A stretch of 64,000 nucleotides of DNA from Erythrobacteraceae bacterium (GTDB lineage Bacteria; Pseudomonadota; Alphaproteobacteria; Sphingomonadales; Sphingomonadaceae): NCBI GenBank assembly GCA_002706445.1, contig PALE01000034.1:16026-80025 (forward strand), given 5' to 3'. A model generated the notes under the pieces. That model saw only the letters and a list, made by a program, of their open reading frames with translations. It made no database searches and was not told the origin of the DNA. This document shows positions 24,582 to 33,850 of this stretch, piece after piece (positions within the stretch are counted from its first letter, which is position 1; each line of letters opens with the position of its first letter). A program made the position numbers and the translations under genes.

Positions 24582-25727
24582 TCAGGCAGCGCCGCGCAGG
24601 GTCTGGAGTTTGGCCAGAGCATTGCGCAATTCGCGCTCGGTTTCGCTTAGCTGGCTGGCATTCGACTTTGCCTCGCCCGTGTCGAAACCCTGCTCGGTAA
24701 ACAGGGTCAGCGCTTTCAGCGCCTCGACCAGTGCTGCATCGCGGCCCACACCGCCGTCGGGACGGCGCGCGCGTTCGCTTTGCTGATGGTCGTGGAGAGC
24801 GCCGGCGAAGCGTTCGACCATTTCGACCATGCTGAGTTCGTCGGTGGGTTTCTGGCGCAGCTTTTCGAGTGCGTTGGCCGGAACCAAGGGGCGTACGGAT
24901 TTGGGTGCGGGGGCTTGCGTTGCGGGTTCGACCGCAGCAGCGGATTCTGCCTTGTGAGCGGGCGCTTCGTCTTCGACCCAAACGCCGTTGCGATTGGGCA
25001 GCTGGCCGAATTCCTCGAGATCGAGGACGCGCGGAGCCGCCGCCGCTGCTTCTGCATCGCTCGCTGACGAAGCCTCGCAACTTGCGCCTTCGCAGCTTTC
25101 GATCAGCGCGCTCTGGAAGTGGCGATGGGTAAAGGCGACCTCGTCCTTCGCTTTCTTCGCGGCTTTCTTCTGTTCCTTTTTCGAAAGGACCGCAGGCTCT
25201 TCGAGTTCCCAGTTGCGCTCTGCCAGCTCGCCCAGCGTGGGCTTGCGCGGCGCGTCTGCGGTTTCGTCGGTCAGTTCGAACACATCGTCATCTTCGACCT
25301 CGCCGCCGAACGGCATGCCTTCAAGCGGCGAATCGAGGCTGTCGCTGCCAAGGTCGTTGGCCGGATCGATCGGGCTGATGCGGCGTGCATTGACAACCGA
25401 GGTGATCGGGCGGCTGTTGTCTTCGCTCAGCGCCTTGCTGCGCCATGCGCCGCCGACGACAAAAGCAAACGCACCGCCGAGTAGAGCAGCAATCGCGGCA
25501 AAGACGAATCGCGCATTGGCGCCATCAATTGCCTCGTTCGAAAGCGCGATCATCCGGCCGATCATCTGTTCGGGCAGGACAATAACGGCCAGGCCGAGCA
25601 GCGCTGCACCCCAGAAGGTAAGGATCGGCAGAAACAGGCCATGCGTTGCGATAGAGGCCTTTTTGGACTTGGCCTTCCGCGCACGCTGCGGCTTGTGATC
25701 GCGTTCGATATACTGGCTCAGACGCAT
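24582..25727 (-). CDS. hypothetical membrane protein with long acidic cytoplasmic region
   Basis: Two N-terminal TM segments; no recognised family. Confidence 0.7.
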   Translation of the reverse strand: MRLSQYIERDHKPQRARKAKSKKASIATHGLFLPILTFWGAALLGLAVIVLPEQMIGRMIALSNEAIDGANARFVFAAIAALLGGAFAFVVGGAWRSKALSEDNSRPITSVVNARRISPIDPANDLGSDSLDSPLEGMPFGGEVEDDDVFELTDETADAPRKPTLGELAERNWELEEPAVLSKKEQKKAAKKAKDEVAFTHRHFQSALIESCEGASCEASSASDAEAAAAAPRVLDLEEFGQLPNRNGVWVEDEAPAHKAESAAAVEPATQAPAPKSVRPLVPANALEKLRQKPTDELSMVEMVERFAGALHDHQQSERARRPDGGVGRDAALVEALKALTLFTEQGFDTGEAKSNASQLSETERELRNALAKLQTLRGAA

Positions 25728-25770
25728 GACGCCCCTTGCTCCGCTGAGGGCTGCAGGTCGCGGATCGACC

Positions 25771-27048
25771 CTAGGCCCTTAAACCCTGTTGCTGGCGATG
25801 CGCCGGAGAAGCGCCCGCCTCGTTAAGACCGGCTAGCAAGAGTTGGTAAACGTCTAGATAACGACGTGCATTGTTATGCCAATCGTGGCGGGTGCGAACA
25901 TGCTCGACGCCGCGCGCGCGGATCGCGTCCCATTCCGCCCGGCGTTCGAGCAATTCGGCGAGCGTTTCTGCCGCCGCAGCCGGATTGTCGGGTGCAAACA
26001 GGAAGCCCGTTTCGCCATGAGTGATAAGCTCGCGGTGTCCGCCGACATTGGAGGCTGCGACAATGCGGCGCTGCGCCATCGCTTCCAGCGGCTTTAGCGG
26101 CGTGACCAGATCGGTGAGGCGCGAAGCCTTGCGCGGGTAGGCGAGTACGTCGATCAGTGAATAGTAGCGCTCCACCTCGCTGTGCGGCACGCGGCCTGCG
26201 AAAATCACCGCCTCGGGCTCGGGCAGCGCGGCTGCCGCTGCGCGCCATTCGCCTTCCATCTCCCCCGCCCCGACCAGCAACAGACGTGCGTCAGGGTGCG
26301 AGCGGCGCAGGATGGGCATGGCAGCGATCAAATCGTCGATGCCCTCATAGTCATAGAAGCTGCCGATATAACCGATCACAGGAGCGCCGGTCGCAAGGCC
26401 AAGCTGCGCGGCGAGCGCATCGTCGCGTGGCGGCGGATCGCCGAACATGGTGAGGTCGACGCCATTGGGCATCACCCCGATCTTGCCGCCCGCAATGCCG
26501 CGCGCGATCAGATCGTCGCGCAGACCGTTGCAGATCGTGAACAGCGCATCGGCGCGGGATGCGACCTGCGTTTCGAGGCTGCGGGTCAGGCGATATTTGG
26601 CGGAGCCTTCGGTGCCCGTGCGATTGCCGACCGAGGCATCTTCCCAGAAAGCGCGGATCTCGTAGACGAAAGGCACACCCAGCGCCCGCGCCGCCCGCAG
26701 CGCTCCGACACCGTTGAGTGCGGGCGAGTGGGCATGGATGACGTCGGGACGCCATTCCTTCGCCAATTCGAGAATCTCCGAGTGGGTGGCCGACATCTCG
26801 CGCAATTCGCGCACCAGCATCGGTCCGTCCGACATCCCCGGCGTGCGGTGGAAGGTCAGCCCGTCGAACTGTTCGCAGGCGCTGTCCCATTCCGCTTCGG
26901 CATTGTGCCGCTGCGAGGTCAGCCCGCGCACTTCGAGCCCCAGCGCCTCCTGCGCCTTCAGAATGGCGCGGGTGCGGAAAGTGTAGCCGCTGTGGAGCGG
27001 CAGCGAATGGTCGAGGACGTGGAGCACGCGGGTCATGGCGCTCGCCAA
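25771..27048 (-). CDS. group 1 glycosyltransferase, exosortase A system-associated type
   Basis: TRVLHVLDHSLPLHSGYTFRTRAILKAQEALGLEV N-terminus typical of TIGR04063-type proteins. Confidence 0.88.
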   Translation of the reverse strand: MASAMTRVLHVLDHSLPLHSGYTFRTRAILKAQEALGLEVRGLTSQRHNAEAEWDSACEQFDGLTFHRTPGMSDGPMLVRELREMSATHSEILELAKEWRPDVIHAHSPALNGVGALRAARALGVPFVYEIRAFWEDASVGNRTGTEGSAKYRLTRSLETQVASRADALFTICNGLRDDLIARGIAGGKIGVMPNGVDLTMFGDPPPRDDALAAQLGLATGAPVIGYIGSFYDYEGIDDLIAAMPILRRSHPDARLLLVGAGEMEGEWRAAAAALPEPEAVIFAGRVPHSEVERYYSLIDVLAYPRKASRLTDLVTPLKPLEAMAQRRIVAASNVGGHRELITHGETGFLFAPDNPAAAAETLAELLERRAEWDAIRARGVEHVRTRHDWHNNARRYLDVYQLLLAGLNEAGASPAHRQQQGLRA

Positions 27049-27102
27049 TACAAGATTGTGCTTAACGGGCCGTCAACCGCCTGCCGCTAAAGCAAGCGTG
27101 AC

Positions 27103-27348
27103 ATGATCGACTATATCTCCCTTGCCATCGGCCACGGCCTGCTCGCGTTCGCGCTGTTCAAGCTGGTGATGCGCGAGGATCTCGACGTCGATCCGGCGAT
27201 CCAGACCTTGAAGGAGAAAGCCGAAGCCGAGCGCGAGGCGAGCAGCGTCGCAGGCCGCAACGCACGGCGTCGCGCACAGTCGAGCAAGGGTGAACAAGCC
27301 CCCGGCGCTCAGGCAGCGGGACGCAGTCGGCCAGAGGCCAACGGGTAG
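27103..27348 (+). CDS. small single-TM hypothetical protein
   Basis: 81 aa ORF immediately upstream of the O-glycosylation ligase gene. Confidence 0.6.
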   Translation: MIDYISLAIGHGLLAFALFKLVMREDLDVDPAIQTLKEKAEAEREASSVAGRNARRRAQSSKGEQAPGAQAAGRSRPEANG

Positions 27349-27357
27349 CGCAGCCAG

Positions 27358-28788
27358 ATGCTCGATCTCGTCTTCATTGCCTTCATCGGCTACATCCTGC
27401 TGCTGGGGCTCAGGCGTCCGTTTCTCTGGGTGCTGCTCTATGTCTATATCGACATCCTTGCGCCGCAGCGGATCGGCTATTCGCTGATTACGCAGGTTCC
27501 CGTCTCGCTGATTGCCTTTGGTGCGGCCTTCTGCGGCTGGCTTTTGCTCGACCGCAAGGAGGGCGCGCGTTTCTCGCTGCGGCAAGGGCTGATGCTGGCA
27601 CTGCTGCTCTATTGCTGGTGGACGCTGCAAGGTGCGGTCTATGTCGAAGAGGCATCGACCAAATGGGATTGGGTGTGGAAGGCGTTTCTGTTCGCGATCT
27701 TCCTGCCGCTGACCGTCACCACCCGCGCGCGGATCGAGGCGCTCGCGCTGACGCTGGTGCTGTCGGTCGCGACGATCGTGATCGGCACAGGCATGAAGAC
27801 CGTGCTCGGCGGCGGCGGCTACGAGAACCTCAAATTCTTCGTCAACGACAACTCGGGCATTTATGAAAGCTCGACACTGGCGACGGTGGCGATTGCGCTG
27901 ATCCCGGTAATCTTGTGGTTCACCAGATACGGGACGATCTTCCGCCCCCACTGGATGGTGACGGCCTTTGCGTGCGCGCTGATCTTTGCCAGCCTTCTGA
28001 TCCCGGTCGGCACCGAGGCGCGCACGGGCCTGCTCTGTATCGCCGCGCTCGGCGTGCTGGCGCTGCGCTACACACAGCGGCGTATCCTGTTCATTGCGGG
28101 CGCCGGATTGCTCGGCCTCATCGCCCTGCCGTTCCTGCCGCAGAGCTATTACGACCGCATGGCCACCATCGCACAGCCGGGGGGCGACGAGAGCGCCTCG
28201 ACCCGGATGCAGGTATGGGAATGGACCATCGACTACGCCAGCGAGCATCCCTTCGGCGGCGGGTTCGACAGCTACCGCGCAAACTCCTTCACCTATGTCA
28301 TGCCGGTGCGCGAAGAAGCGGGGAACACCACCACGGTCGAATATCGCGAAGTCACCGACGAGGCGCGCGCTTTCCACTCGGCCATTTTCGAGCTGCTGGG
28401 CGAGCAGGGCTATCCCGGCCTTGTGATCTGGCTGCTCCTGCACGGTCTGGGCGTGTGGCAGATGGAGCGGCTCTACCGCCGTTGGCGTGGCCGGACCGAA
28501 GAGGGCGAGGCGTGGATTGCGCCGCTCGCTGGCGCGTTGCAGATCGCCAGCCTCATCTATCTTGTCGGCGCATGTTTTCAGGGGATCGCCTATCAGCCGG
28601 TGATGCTGATGATAGTCGGATTGCAGATCGGGCTTTACTCCTATGTGACAAGGCTCGAATCGGCGCGGCGTGAAATCGAGCAGGAGACGACACTCTCTCC
28701 GGGTGAAAAGCGCCGCCTTGCACTCGCTGCGAAAGCTGGCGGACAAACCGGCCCATCCGCGACAGACACCGATGCCGTAACGGCCTGA
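27358..28788 (+). CDS. putative O-glycosylation ligase, exosortase A system-associated (Wzy/O-antigen ligase superfamily)
   Basis: MLDLVFIAFIGYILLLGLRRPFLWVLLYVYIDILAPQ, multi-TM, FGGGFDSYRANS. Confidence 0.9.
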   Translation: MLDLVFIAFIGYILLLGLRRPFLWVLLYVYIDILAPQRIGYSLITQVPVSLIAFGAAFCGWLLLDRKEGARFSLRQGLMLALLLYCWWTLQGAVYVEEASTKWDWVWKAFLFAIFLPLTVTTRARIEALALTLVLSVATIVIGTGMKTVLGGGGYENLKFFVNDNSGIYESSTLATVAIALIPVILWFTRYGTIFRPHWMVTAFACALIFASLLIPVGTEARTGLLCIAALGVLALRYTQRRILFIAGAGLLGLIALPFLPQSYYDRMATIAQPGGDESASTRMQVWEWTIDYASEHPFGGGFDSYRANSFTYVMPVREEAGNTTTVEYREVTDEARAFHSAIFELLGEQGYPGLVIWLLLHGLGVWQMERLYRRWRGRTEEGEAWIAPLAGALQIASLIYLVGACFQGIAYQPVMLMIVGLQIGLYSYVTRLESARREIEQETTLSPGEKRRLALAAKAGGQTGPSATDTDAVTA

Positions 28789-28868
28789 CCCGCCCTGCCG
28801 AACCGCCGGACGTTTGCTGGCGGCTTTACCATTGCGTTTGCTTCCTGCCCCTGCCATGAGGGCCGCGA

Positions 28869-28886
28869 CTTAACGTAAACGTAAAG
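28869..28886. promoter_or_regulatory. CTTAACGTAAACGTAAAG imperfect palindrome (ACGT-N2-ACGT core), LiuR-like operator candidate
   Basis: 46 nt upstream of the MaoC start; 7 of 8 arm positions pair. Confidence 0.45.
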
Positions 28887-28932
28887 CGGCTGGGCCGTAT
28901 TTCCGGTCAGCCCAAGGCAGAGGAGAACGCAT

Positions 28933-29382
<450 letters not shown>

Positions 29383-29391
29383 ACGCATTGA

Positions 29392-29419
29392 CGCCCCGGA
29401 GGTGATCCGGGGCGCTTTT
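29392..29419 (+). terminator. intrinsic terminator downstream of the MaoC gene
   Basis: CGCCCCGGA-GGTGA-TCCGGGGCG hairpin followed by CTTTT. Confidence 0.75.
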
Positions 29420-29486
29420 GCACGCAAGACCAACCCTCTCCCGGCCCCGGACAATCCGGGGCGACGAACCATCAAAGGACCCCATT

Positions 29487-30668
29487 ATGTCACGTGACGC
29501 CGTAATCGTCTCCACCGCCCGCACCCCGATTGGCCGCGCCTACAAGGGCGGCTTCAACGCCACTCCGGGCGCGACTCTCGGTTCCTACTCCTTCGCTCCG
29601 GCAGTCGAGCGCGCCAAGATCGACCCCGCCGAAATCGACGATGTGGTGTGGGGCGCTGTGCTCACGCAGGGCACGCAGGCCGGCAATATCGGTCGTCAGG
29701 TCGCTCTTCGTGGCGGTGCGCCCGTCAGCGTCGCAGCCCAGACCATCGACCGCCAGTGCTCCTCGGGCCTGATGGCGATCGCAACCGCTGCCAAGCAGAT
29801 CATCGTCGACAATATGGACGTGGTGGTCGGCGGCGGTCAGGACTCGATCTCGATGGTCCAGACCCCCGAAATGCGCGTCGCTCCCGACAAGTCGCTGATC
29901 GCAATGCACAAGGACGTGTACATGCCGATGCTCGGCACCGCCGAAACGGTTGCCGCACGCTACAACATCAGCCGCGAAGCGCAGGACGAATACGCGCTGC
30001 AGTCGCAGATGCGCACCGCAGCCGCTCAGGAAGCCGGCAAGTTCGACGACGAAATCGTCCCCGTCACCACCACCATGGCGGTGAAGGACAAGGAAACCGG
30101 CGAAATCTCGATGGTCGAAGCCAACATCACCAAGGATGAAGGCAACCGCCCCTCGACCACGCTCGAAGGTCTGCAGTCGCTCCAGCCGGTCATGGGTCCG
30201 GGCAAGTGCATCACCGCCGGTAACGCCTCGCAGCTGTCGGACGGTTCCTCGGCCAGCGTGTTGATGGAAGCCAAGCTTGCCGAGCAGAAGGGCCTTGAGC
30301 CGCTCGGTCGCTATGTCGGCATGGCTGTCGCGGGCACCGAGCCTGACGAAATGGGCATCGGCCCGGTTTTCGCCATTCCCAAGCTTCTCAAGCAAACCGG
30401 CCTCAAGATGGACGACATCGGCCTGTGGGAACTGAACGAAGCCTTCGCCGTGCAGGTGCTTTACTGCCGCGACAAGCTCGGCATCGACAACGACATCCTC
30501 AACGTCAACGGCGGCTCGATCTCGATCGGCCACCCGTATGGCATGACCGGCGCACGCTGCACCGGCCACGCACTGATCGAAGGCAAGCGTCGCGGTGCGA
30601 AATATGTCGTCGTGACCATGTGCGTCGGCGGCGGCATGGGCGCAGCAGGCCTGTTCGAAGTCTTCTAA
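29487..30668 (+). CDS. acetyl-CoA C-acyltransferase (thiolase)
   Basis: [56 protein letters not shown]. Confidence 0.96.
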   Translation: MSRDAVIVSTARTPIGRAYKGGFNATPGATLGSYSFAPAVERAKIDPAEIDDVVWGAVLTQGTQAGNIGRQVALRGGAPVSVAAQTIDRQCSSGLMAIATAAKQIIVDNMDVVVGGGQDSISMVQTPEMRVAPDKSLIAMHKDVYMPMLGTAETVAARYNISREAQDEYALQSQMRTAAAQEAGKFDDEIVPVTTTMAVKDKETGEISMVEANITKDEGNRPSTTLEGLQSLQPVMGPGKCITAGNASQLSDGSSASVLMEAKLAEQKGLEPLGRYVGMAVAGTEPDEMGIGPVFAIPKLLKQTGLKMDDIGLWELNEAFAVQVLYCRDKLGIDNDILNVNGGSISIGHPYGMTGARCTGHALIEGKRRGAKYVVVTMCVGGGMGAAGLFEVF

Positions 30669-30754
30669 TTCGACCGCTTGATTGCCTTTCGGGGCACAAG
30701 GCATCACACTCCCGCTCATCGGCGACGATGGGCGGGAGTTTTGCTTTGGGCATT

Positions 30755-31357
30755 ATGGAAATCATCGGGGTCGCGGGAAGCGTCAGCCTGCTGGCAGGCT
30801 GGCGGCTTTACCTGTGTATCTTTGCGACCGGCCTTGCGATGCGGTTCGATGCCTTTCCCGTGCCCGAGCATCTGGCGAGCCTCGCCGTGCTCGAAAATCC
30901 GTGGGTGATGGGCATTGCGGCGCTGGGCGCTCTGGCAGAATTCTTCGCCGACAAGGTGATGTGGCTCGATACGATCTGGGACACGGTGCACACCTTCATT
31001 CGTCCCGTCGGCGGCGCACTGCTGGCCCTGGCGATTGTCGACCCTTCCGATCCCGCGACGCAGGTCATTGCCTTCCTGCTGGGCGGGGGCGCGAGCCTGC
31101 TTGCACATGGCGGCAAGGCAGGAGCGCGCGCGGTGGTCAACACCTCGCCTGAACCTGTGAGCAATGCAGTGGTTTCGACCGGCGAGGATATTGCGACCGT
31201 TGGCCTCTTGTGGCTCGCCTATGAATATCCAGCCGTCGCCGCAGGAGTGGCGGTGTTCCTGCTGCTGGTCACTGTCGTGCTGATCTGGATCGCGTGGCGG
31301 ATATTGGGAAGCATACGCGCGGCGTTGAGAGGCAAACCGCAGAGCGAGCCCGGCTAG
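30755..31357 (+). CDS. DUF4126-like integral membrane protein
   Basis: MEIIGVAGSVSLLAGWRLYLCIFATGLAMRFDAFPVPEHLASLAVLENPWVM. Confidence 0.85.
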   Translation: MEIIGVAGSVSLLAGWRLYLCIFATGLAMRFDAFPVPEHLASLAVLENPWVMGIAALGALAEFFADKVMWLDTIWDTVHTFIRPVGGALLALAIVDPSDPATQVIAFLLGGGASLLAHGGKAGARAVVNTSPEPVSNAVVSTGEDIATVGLLWLAYEYPAVAAGVAVFLLLVTVVLIWIAWRILGSIRAALRGKPQSEPG

Positions 31358-31392
31358 TCGCTGGCCCAGACCCGCTGCGCCAGGCGAGCCGC

Positions 31393-31590
31393 CTACGGAG
31401 CAATTGCGAGGGAAATGACCGGCACCAGTAGTCCCGTCAGGATGAAAGTGGTGGCGATCAGGCCGAATTGGGGCACAGCCGTTTGCAGTCCGATCAGTCC
31501 GAGGCTTACCAGTGGCCAGACGGTCAGCCACGTGAGCAGCAGCCGTGTGAGCAATATTCTCGTTGCGGGAGATCGCAAAGCGCGTCTCAT
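31393..31590 (-). CDS. DUF2798-like small membrane protein
   Basis: 65 aa, two TM segments, overlaps the downstream end of the MarR gene by 4 bp. Confidence 0.65.
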   Translation of the reverse strand: MRRALRSPATRILLTRLLLTWLTVWPLVSLGLIGLQTAVPQFGLIATTFILTGLLVPVISLAIAP

Positions 31591-32024
31591 TTCGACCGTT
31601 CAATTTCGTCTGCCAGGATCGCGAAATAGTCGGGAAGCAGGCGCTTCAGCAGCGCGTGCGCCTTCGGCGTGAGCCTCACTTGTTTGGTACGGGCGTCATC
31701 CTCGTCTTTCTGACTGGTCACGTATCCGTCGGCTTCAAGCACGCGCAGAGTCCTTGCCACAACCGGACCGGCTACATCGAGCCGGTCTGTAATTTCACCG
31801 ACGGTAAGCCTGTCGCGATCCGGCTCCCGATCTATCACGATCAGAAAGAGGAAGCGCAGCTGCGACAGCCCGTGACTTGAGAAAAAGCTTTCGAGCCGCC
31901 GGATCATCTGACTCGCCCGGCGCATAAGCGTGAGCGCGTCGATAATCGTTTCGGCCGAAACGTTATGCGCGCCTGCATATCCTTCGACCATTCGGGCGGA
32001 CGGAAGTGTTTTCAGGAAAAACAT
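31587..32024 (-). CDS. MarR family transcriptional regulator
   Basis: LSQLRFLFLIVIDREPDRDRLTVGEITDRLDVAGPVVARTLRVLEADGYVTSQKDEDDARTKQVRLTPKA. Confidence 0.92.
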   Translation of the reverse strand: MFFLKTLPSARMVEGYAGAHNVSAETIIDALTLMRRASQMIRRLESFFSSHGLSQLRFLFLIVIDREPDRDRLTVGEITDRLDVAGPVVARTLRVLEADGYVTSQKDEDDARTKQVRLTPKAHALLKRLLPDYFAILADEIERSK

Positions 32025-32317
32025 CAGGCTACTTCCACAGCCTGCATGAAGGTGATCGCAACCGGTTCAGCCAGCCAATCTTCGTATTGGGCAAACACCT
32101 CTTTGGTGTAATCCTTTGCATAATGCGCATCGAGAGCCGGGCGATCGGCCCAGTTTTCGCTAAGATGCAGAGTTCCCTGATCCCGGTTTTCGAGAAGGTT
32201 GAACGCCAGGCAGCCCGTCTCGTCACGGGTGCGCTGGACGATGTTGCAGATCGCCGCGCGGGCATCATCAAAGTGCGCGGGCTTCGGCGTGATGGTTGCA
32301 AAGGCATGCAAGGTCAT
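32024..32317 (-). CDS. putative quinol monooxygenase (ABM family)
   Basis: Start at second Met (MTLHAFATITPK), 6 nt after GGAG; LSENWADRPALDAHYAKD...; 1-bp TGATG overlap with the MarR gene. Confidence 0.85.
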   Translation of the reverse strand: MTLHAFATITPKPAHFDDARAAICNIVQRTRDETGCLAFNLLENRDQGTLHLSENWADRPALDAHYAKDYTKEVFAQYEDWLAEPVAITFMQAVEVA

Positions 32318-32328
32318 AAAAATCTCCA

Positions 32329-32362
32329 TTTATATATCATGCTATCTATCATGATATATAAA
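32329..32362. promoter_or_regulatory. operator candidate TTTATATATCATG-N8-CATGATATATAAA
   Basis: 13-bp perfect inverted repeat in the leader of the monooxygenase-MarR operon. Confidence 0.8.
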
Positions 32363-32416
32363 ATGATCAAGAGAAAGTTCGGCGGTCCAACCTACCCCGC
32401 TCGTTCGGTTCTCGGA

Positions 32417-33652
32417 TTATCCGTGTTCGGCGATGAACTCTTCAACGACCGGCGCGACCTTGGTGCGCCATTTGCTGCCGTTGAAAATGCCGTAGTGGCC
32501 TGCGCCCTCTGCCATGTAATAGCGCTTTTTCTTTGCACCGAGTCCGGTGGCAAGTTTCAGGGCAGCCTTGGTCTGGCCGAGCCCTGAAATATCGTCGCGC
32601 TCGCCTTCGACGGCGAGCAGGGCGGTGTCCTTGATCTGGGTCAGATCGACCACTTCACCCTTGTGCTCGAAAGTGCCGTTGGGGATCGAGTGCTTCTGGA
32701 ACACTTCCTCGACCGTCTGGAGGTAGAATTCAGCAGTCATGTCGCAGACCGCGCGATATTCGTCGTAGAAATCCTTAGTCGCCTGCGCGCTCGCATCATC
32801 GCCTACGGTGAGGTGTTTGAACATCTCGTAGTGGCTCATCATGTGGTTCTGCAGGTTCATGCTCATGAACGCCGAAAGCTGCATGAAGCCGGGGTAAACC
32901 TGCCGGCCCGCACCGCGATATTGCATCGGCACGCGCGCGATCACCGATTGGCGGAACCATTCGATCGGGCGGTTCATGGCGTGGTCGTTGACCGAAGTCG
33001 GGCTTTCACGGGTGTCGATGGGGCCGCCCATCATGGTGAGCGTGAGCGGCGTCGCGGGCGATTTGTGCTGGTTCATCAGCGCGGTCGCGGCATAGGCGGG
33101 GACGGAAGGCTGGCACACCGCCATCATATGCGGACGCTTGCCGCCACCCTCGACGCGGATCTGCTCAAGGAACTCCATCAGGTAATCGATGTAGTCGTCG
33201 AGATCGAAGCGCCCTTCGTGCAGCGGAACGGTCTTCGCATCGGCCCAATCGGTAATGTAGACGATGCAGCTTTCCAGCATCCGTTCCACCGTGCCGCGCA
33301 GCAGCGTGGCGTAGTGGCCGCTCATCGGAGCGACGATCAGCAGGCGCGGAGCGGTTTCGGGCAGGCCGGTGTGGCGGAAACGCTTGAGATCGCCGAACGC
33401 GCGGTTGACGACAGTGGCTTCCTCGACCGGATGCTTGGTCCCGTCGACTTCGATTTCGGTGATGCCGAAAGCGGGCTTGCCGTAATAGGCGGTCGCATGC
33501 GCCATCACGTCGAAGGCATTGGCTGCGATTCCGCCGATTCCGAAGTGGCTCAGCGGATTGGCGGGGCTGTTGAGAAATTCCGAGCTCATCGATGCGAGCG
33601 AGCTGACCGAGTTCAGCCAGTTGCGCTGAATTTCATAGACTTGATAGAGCAT
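32417..33652 (-). CDS. phaZ: intracellular polyhydroxyalkanoate depolymerase
   Basis: MLYQVYEIQRNWLNSVSSLASMSSEFLNSPANPLS..., TALLAVEGERDDISGLGQT. Confidence 0.95.
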   Translation of the reverse strand: MLYQVYEIQRNWLNSVSSLASMSSEFLNSPANPLSHFGIGGIAANAFDVMAHATAYYGKPAFGITEIEVDGTKHPVEEATVVNRAFGDLKRFRHTGLPETAPRLLIVAPMSGHYATLLRGTVERMLESCIVYITDWADAKTVPLHEGRFDLDDYIDYLMEFLEQIRVEGGGKRPHMMAVCQPSVPAYAATALMNQHKSPATPLTLTMMGGPIDTRESPTSVNDHAMNRPIEWFRQSVIARVPMQYRGAGRQVYPGFMQLSAFMSMNLQNHMMSHYEMFKHLTVGDDASAQATKDFYDEYRAVCDMTAEFYLQTVEEVFQKHSIPNGTFEHKGEVVDLTQIKDTALLAVEGERDDISGLGQTKAALKLATGLGAKKKRYYMAEGAGHYGIFNGSKWRTKVAPVVEEFIAEHG

Positions 33653-33760
33653 GATGCGAATCCGCTTTCTTGTCGCGCGCGGTTGCCAGCTGGAAGTCCA
33701 GAGGCACTTCCGCGCACAGATATGCCGCGACTCATGCCGCTTTACGGCTTATTGTGCAAT

Positions 33761-33777
33761 GCACAATTGACGGAGCC
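33761..33777. promoter_or_regulatory. palindrome ATTGTGC-AAT-GCACAAT, PhaR-type operator candidate
   Basis: Perfect 7-bp arms, TGC-N3-GCA core, 108 nt upstream of the phaZ start. Confidence 0.6.
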
Positions 33778-33850
33778 CCCCGCAATAGCCGTAGGAGAAC
33801 GGCACTTTTGCAGGTGAAATTTGCAGGCGCGGTGGCTAGATCGTGTCGCT

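Noticed and set aside
27073-28857. 594-aa - strand ORF opposite the O-glycosylation ligase
   Set aside because: Antisense GC artefact; no domain features.
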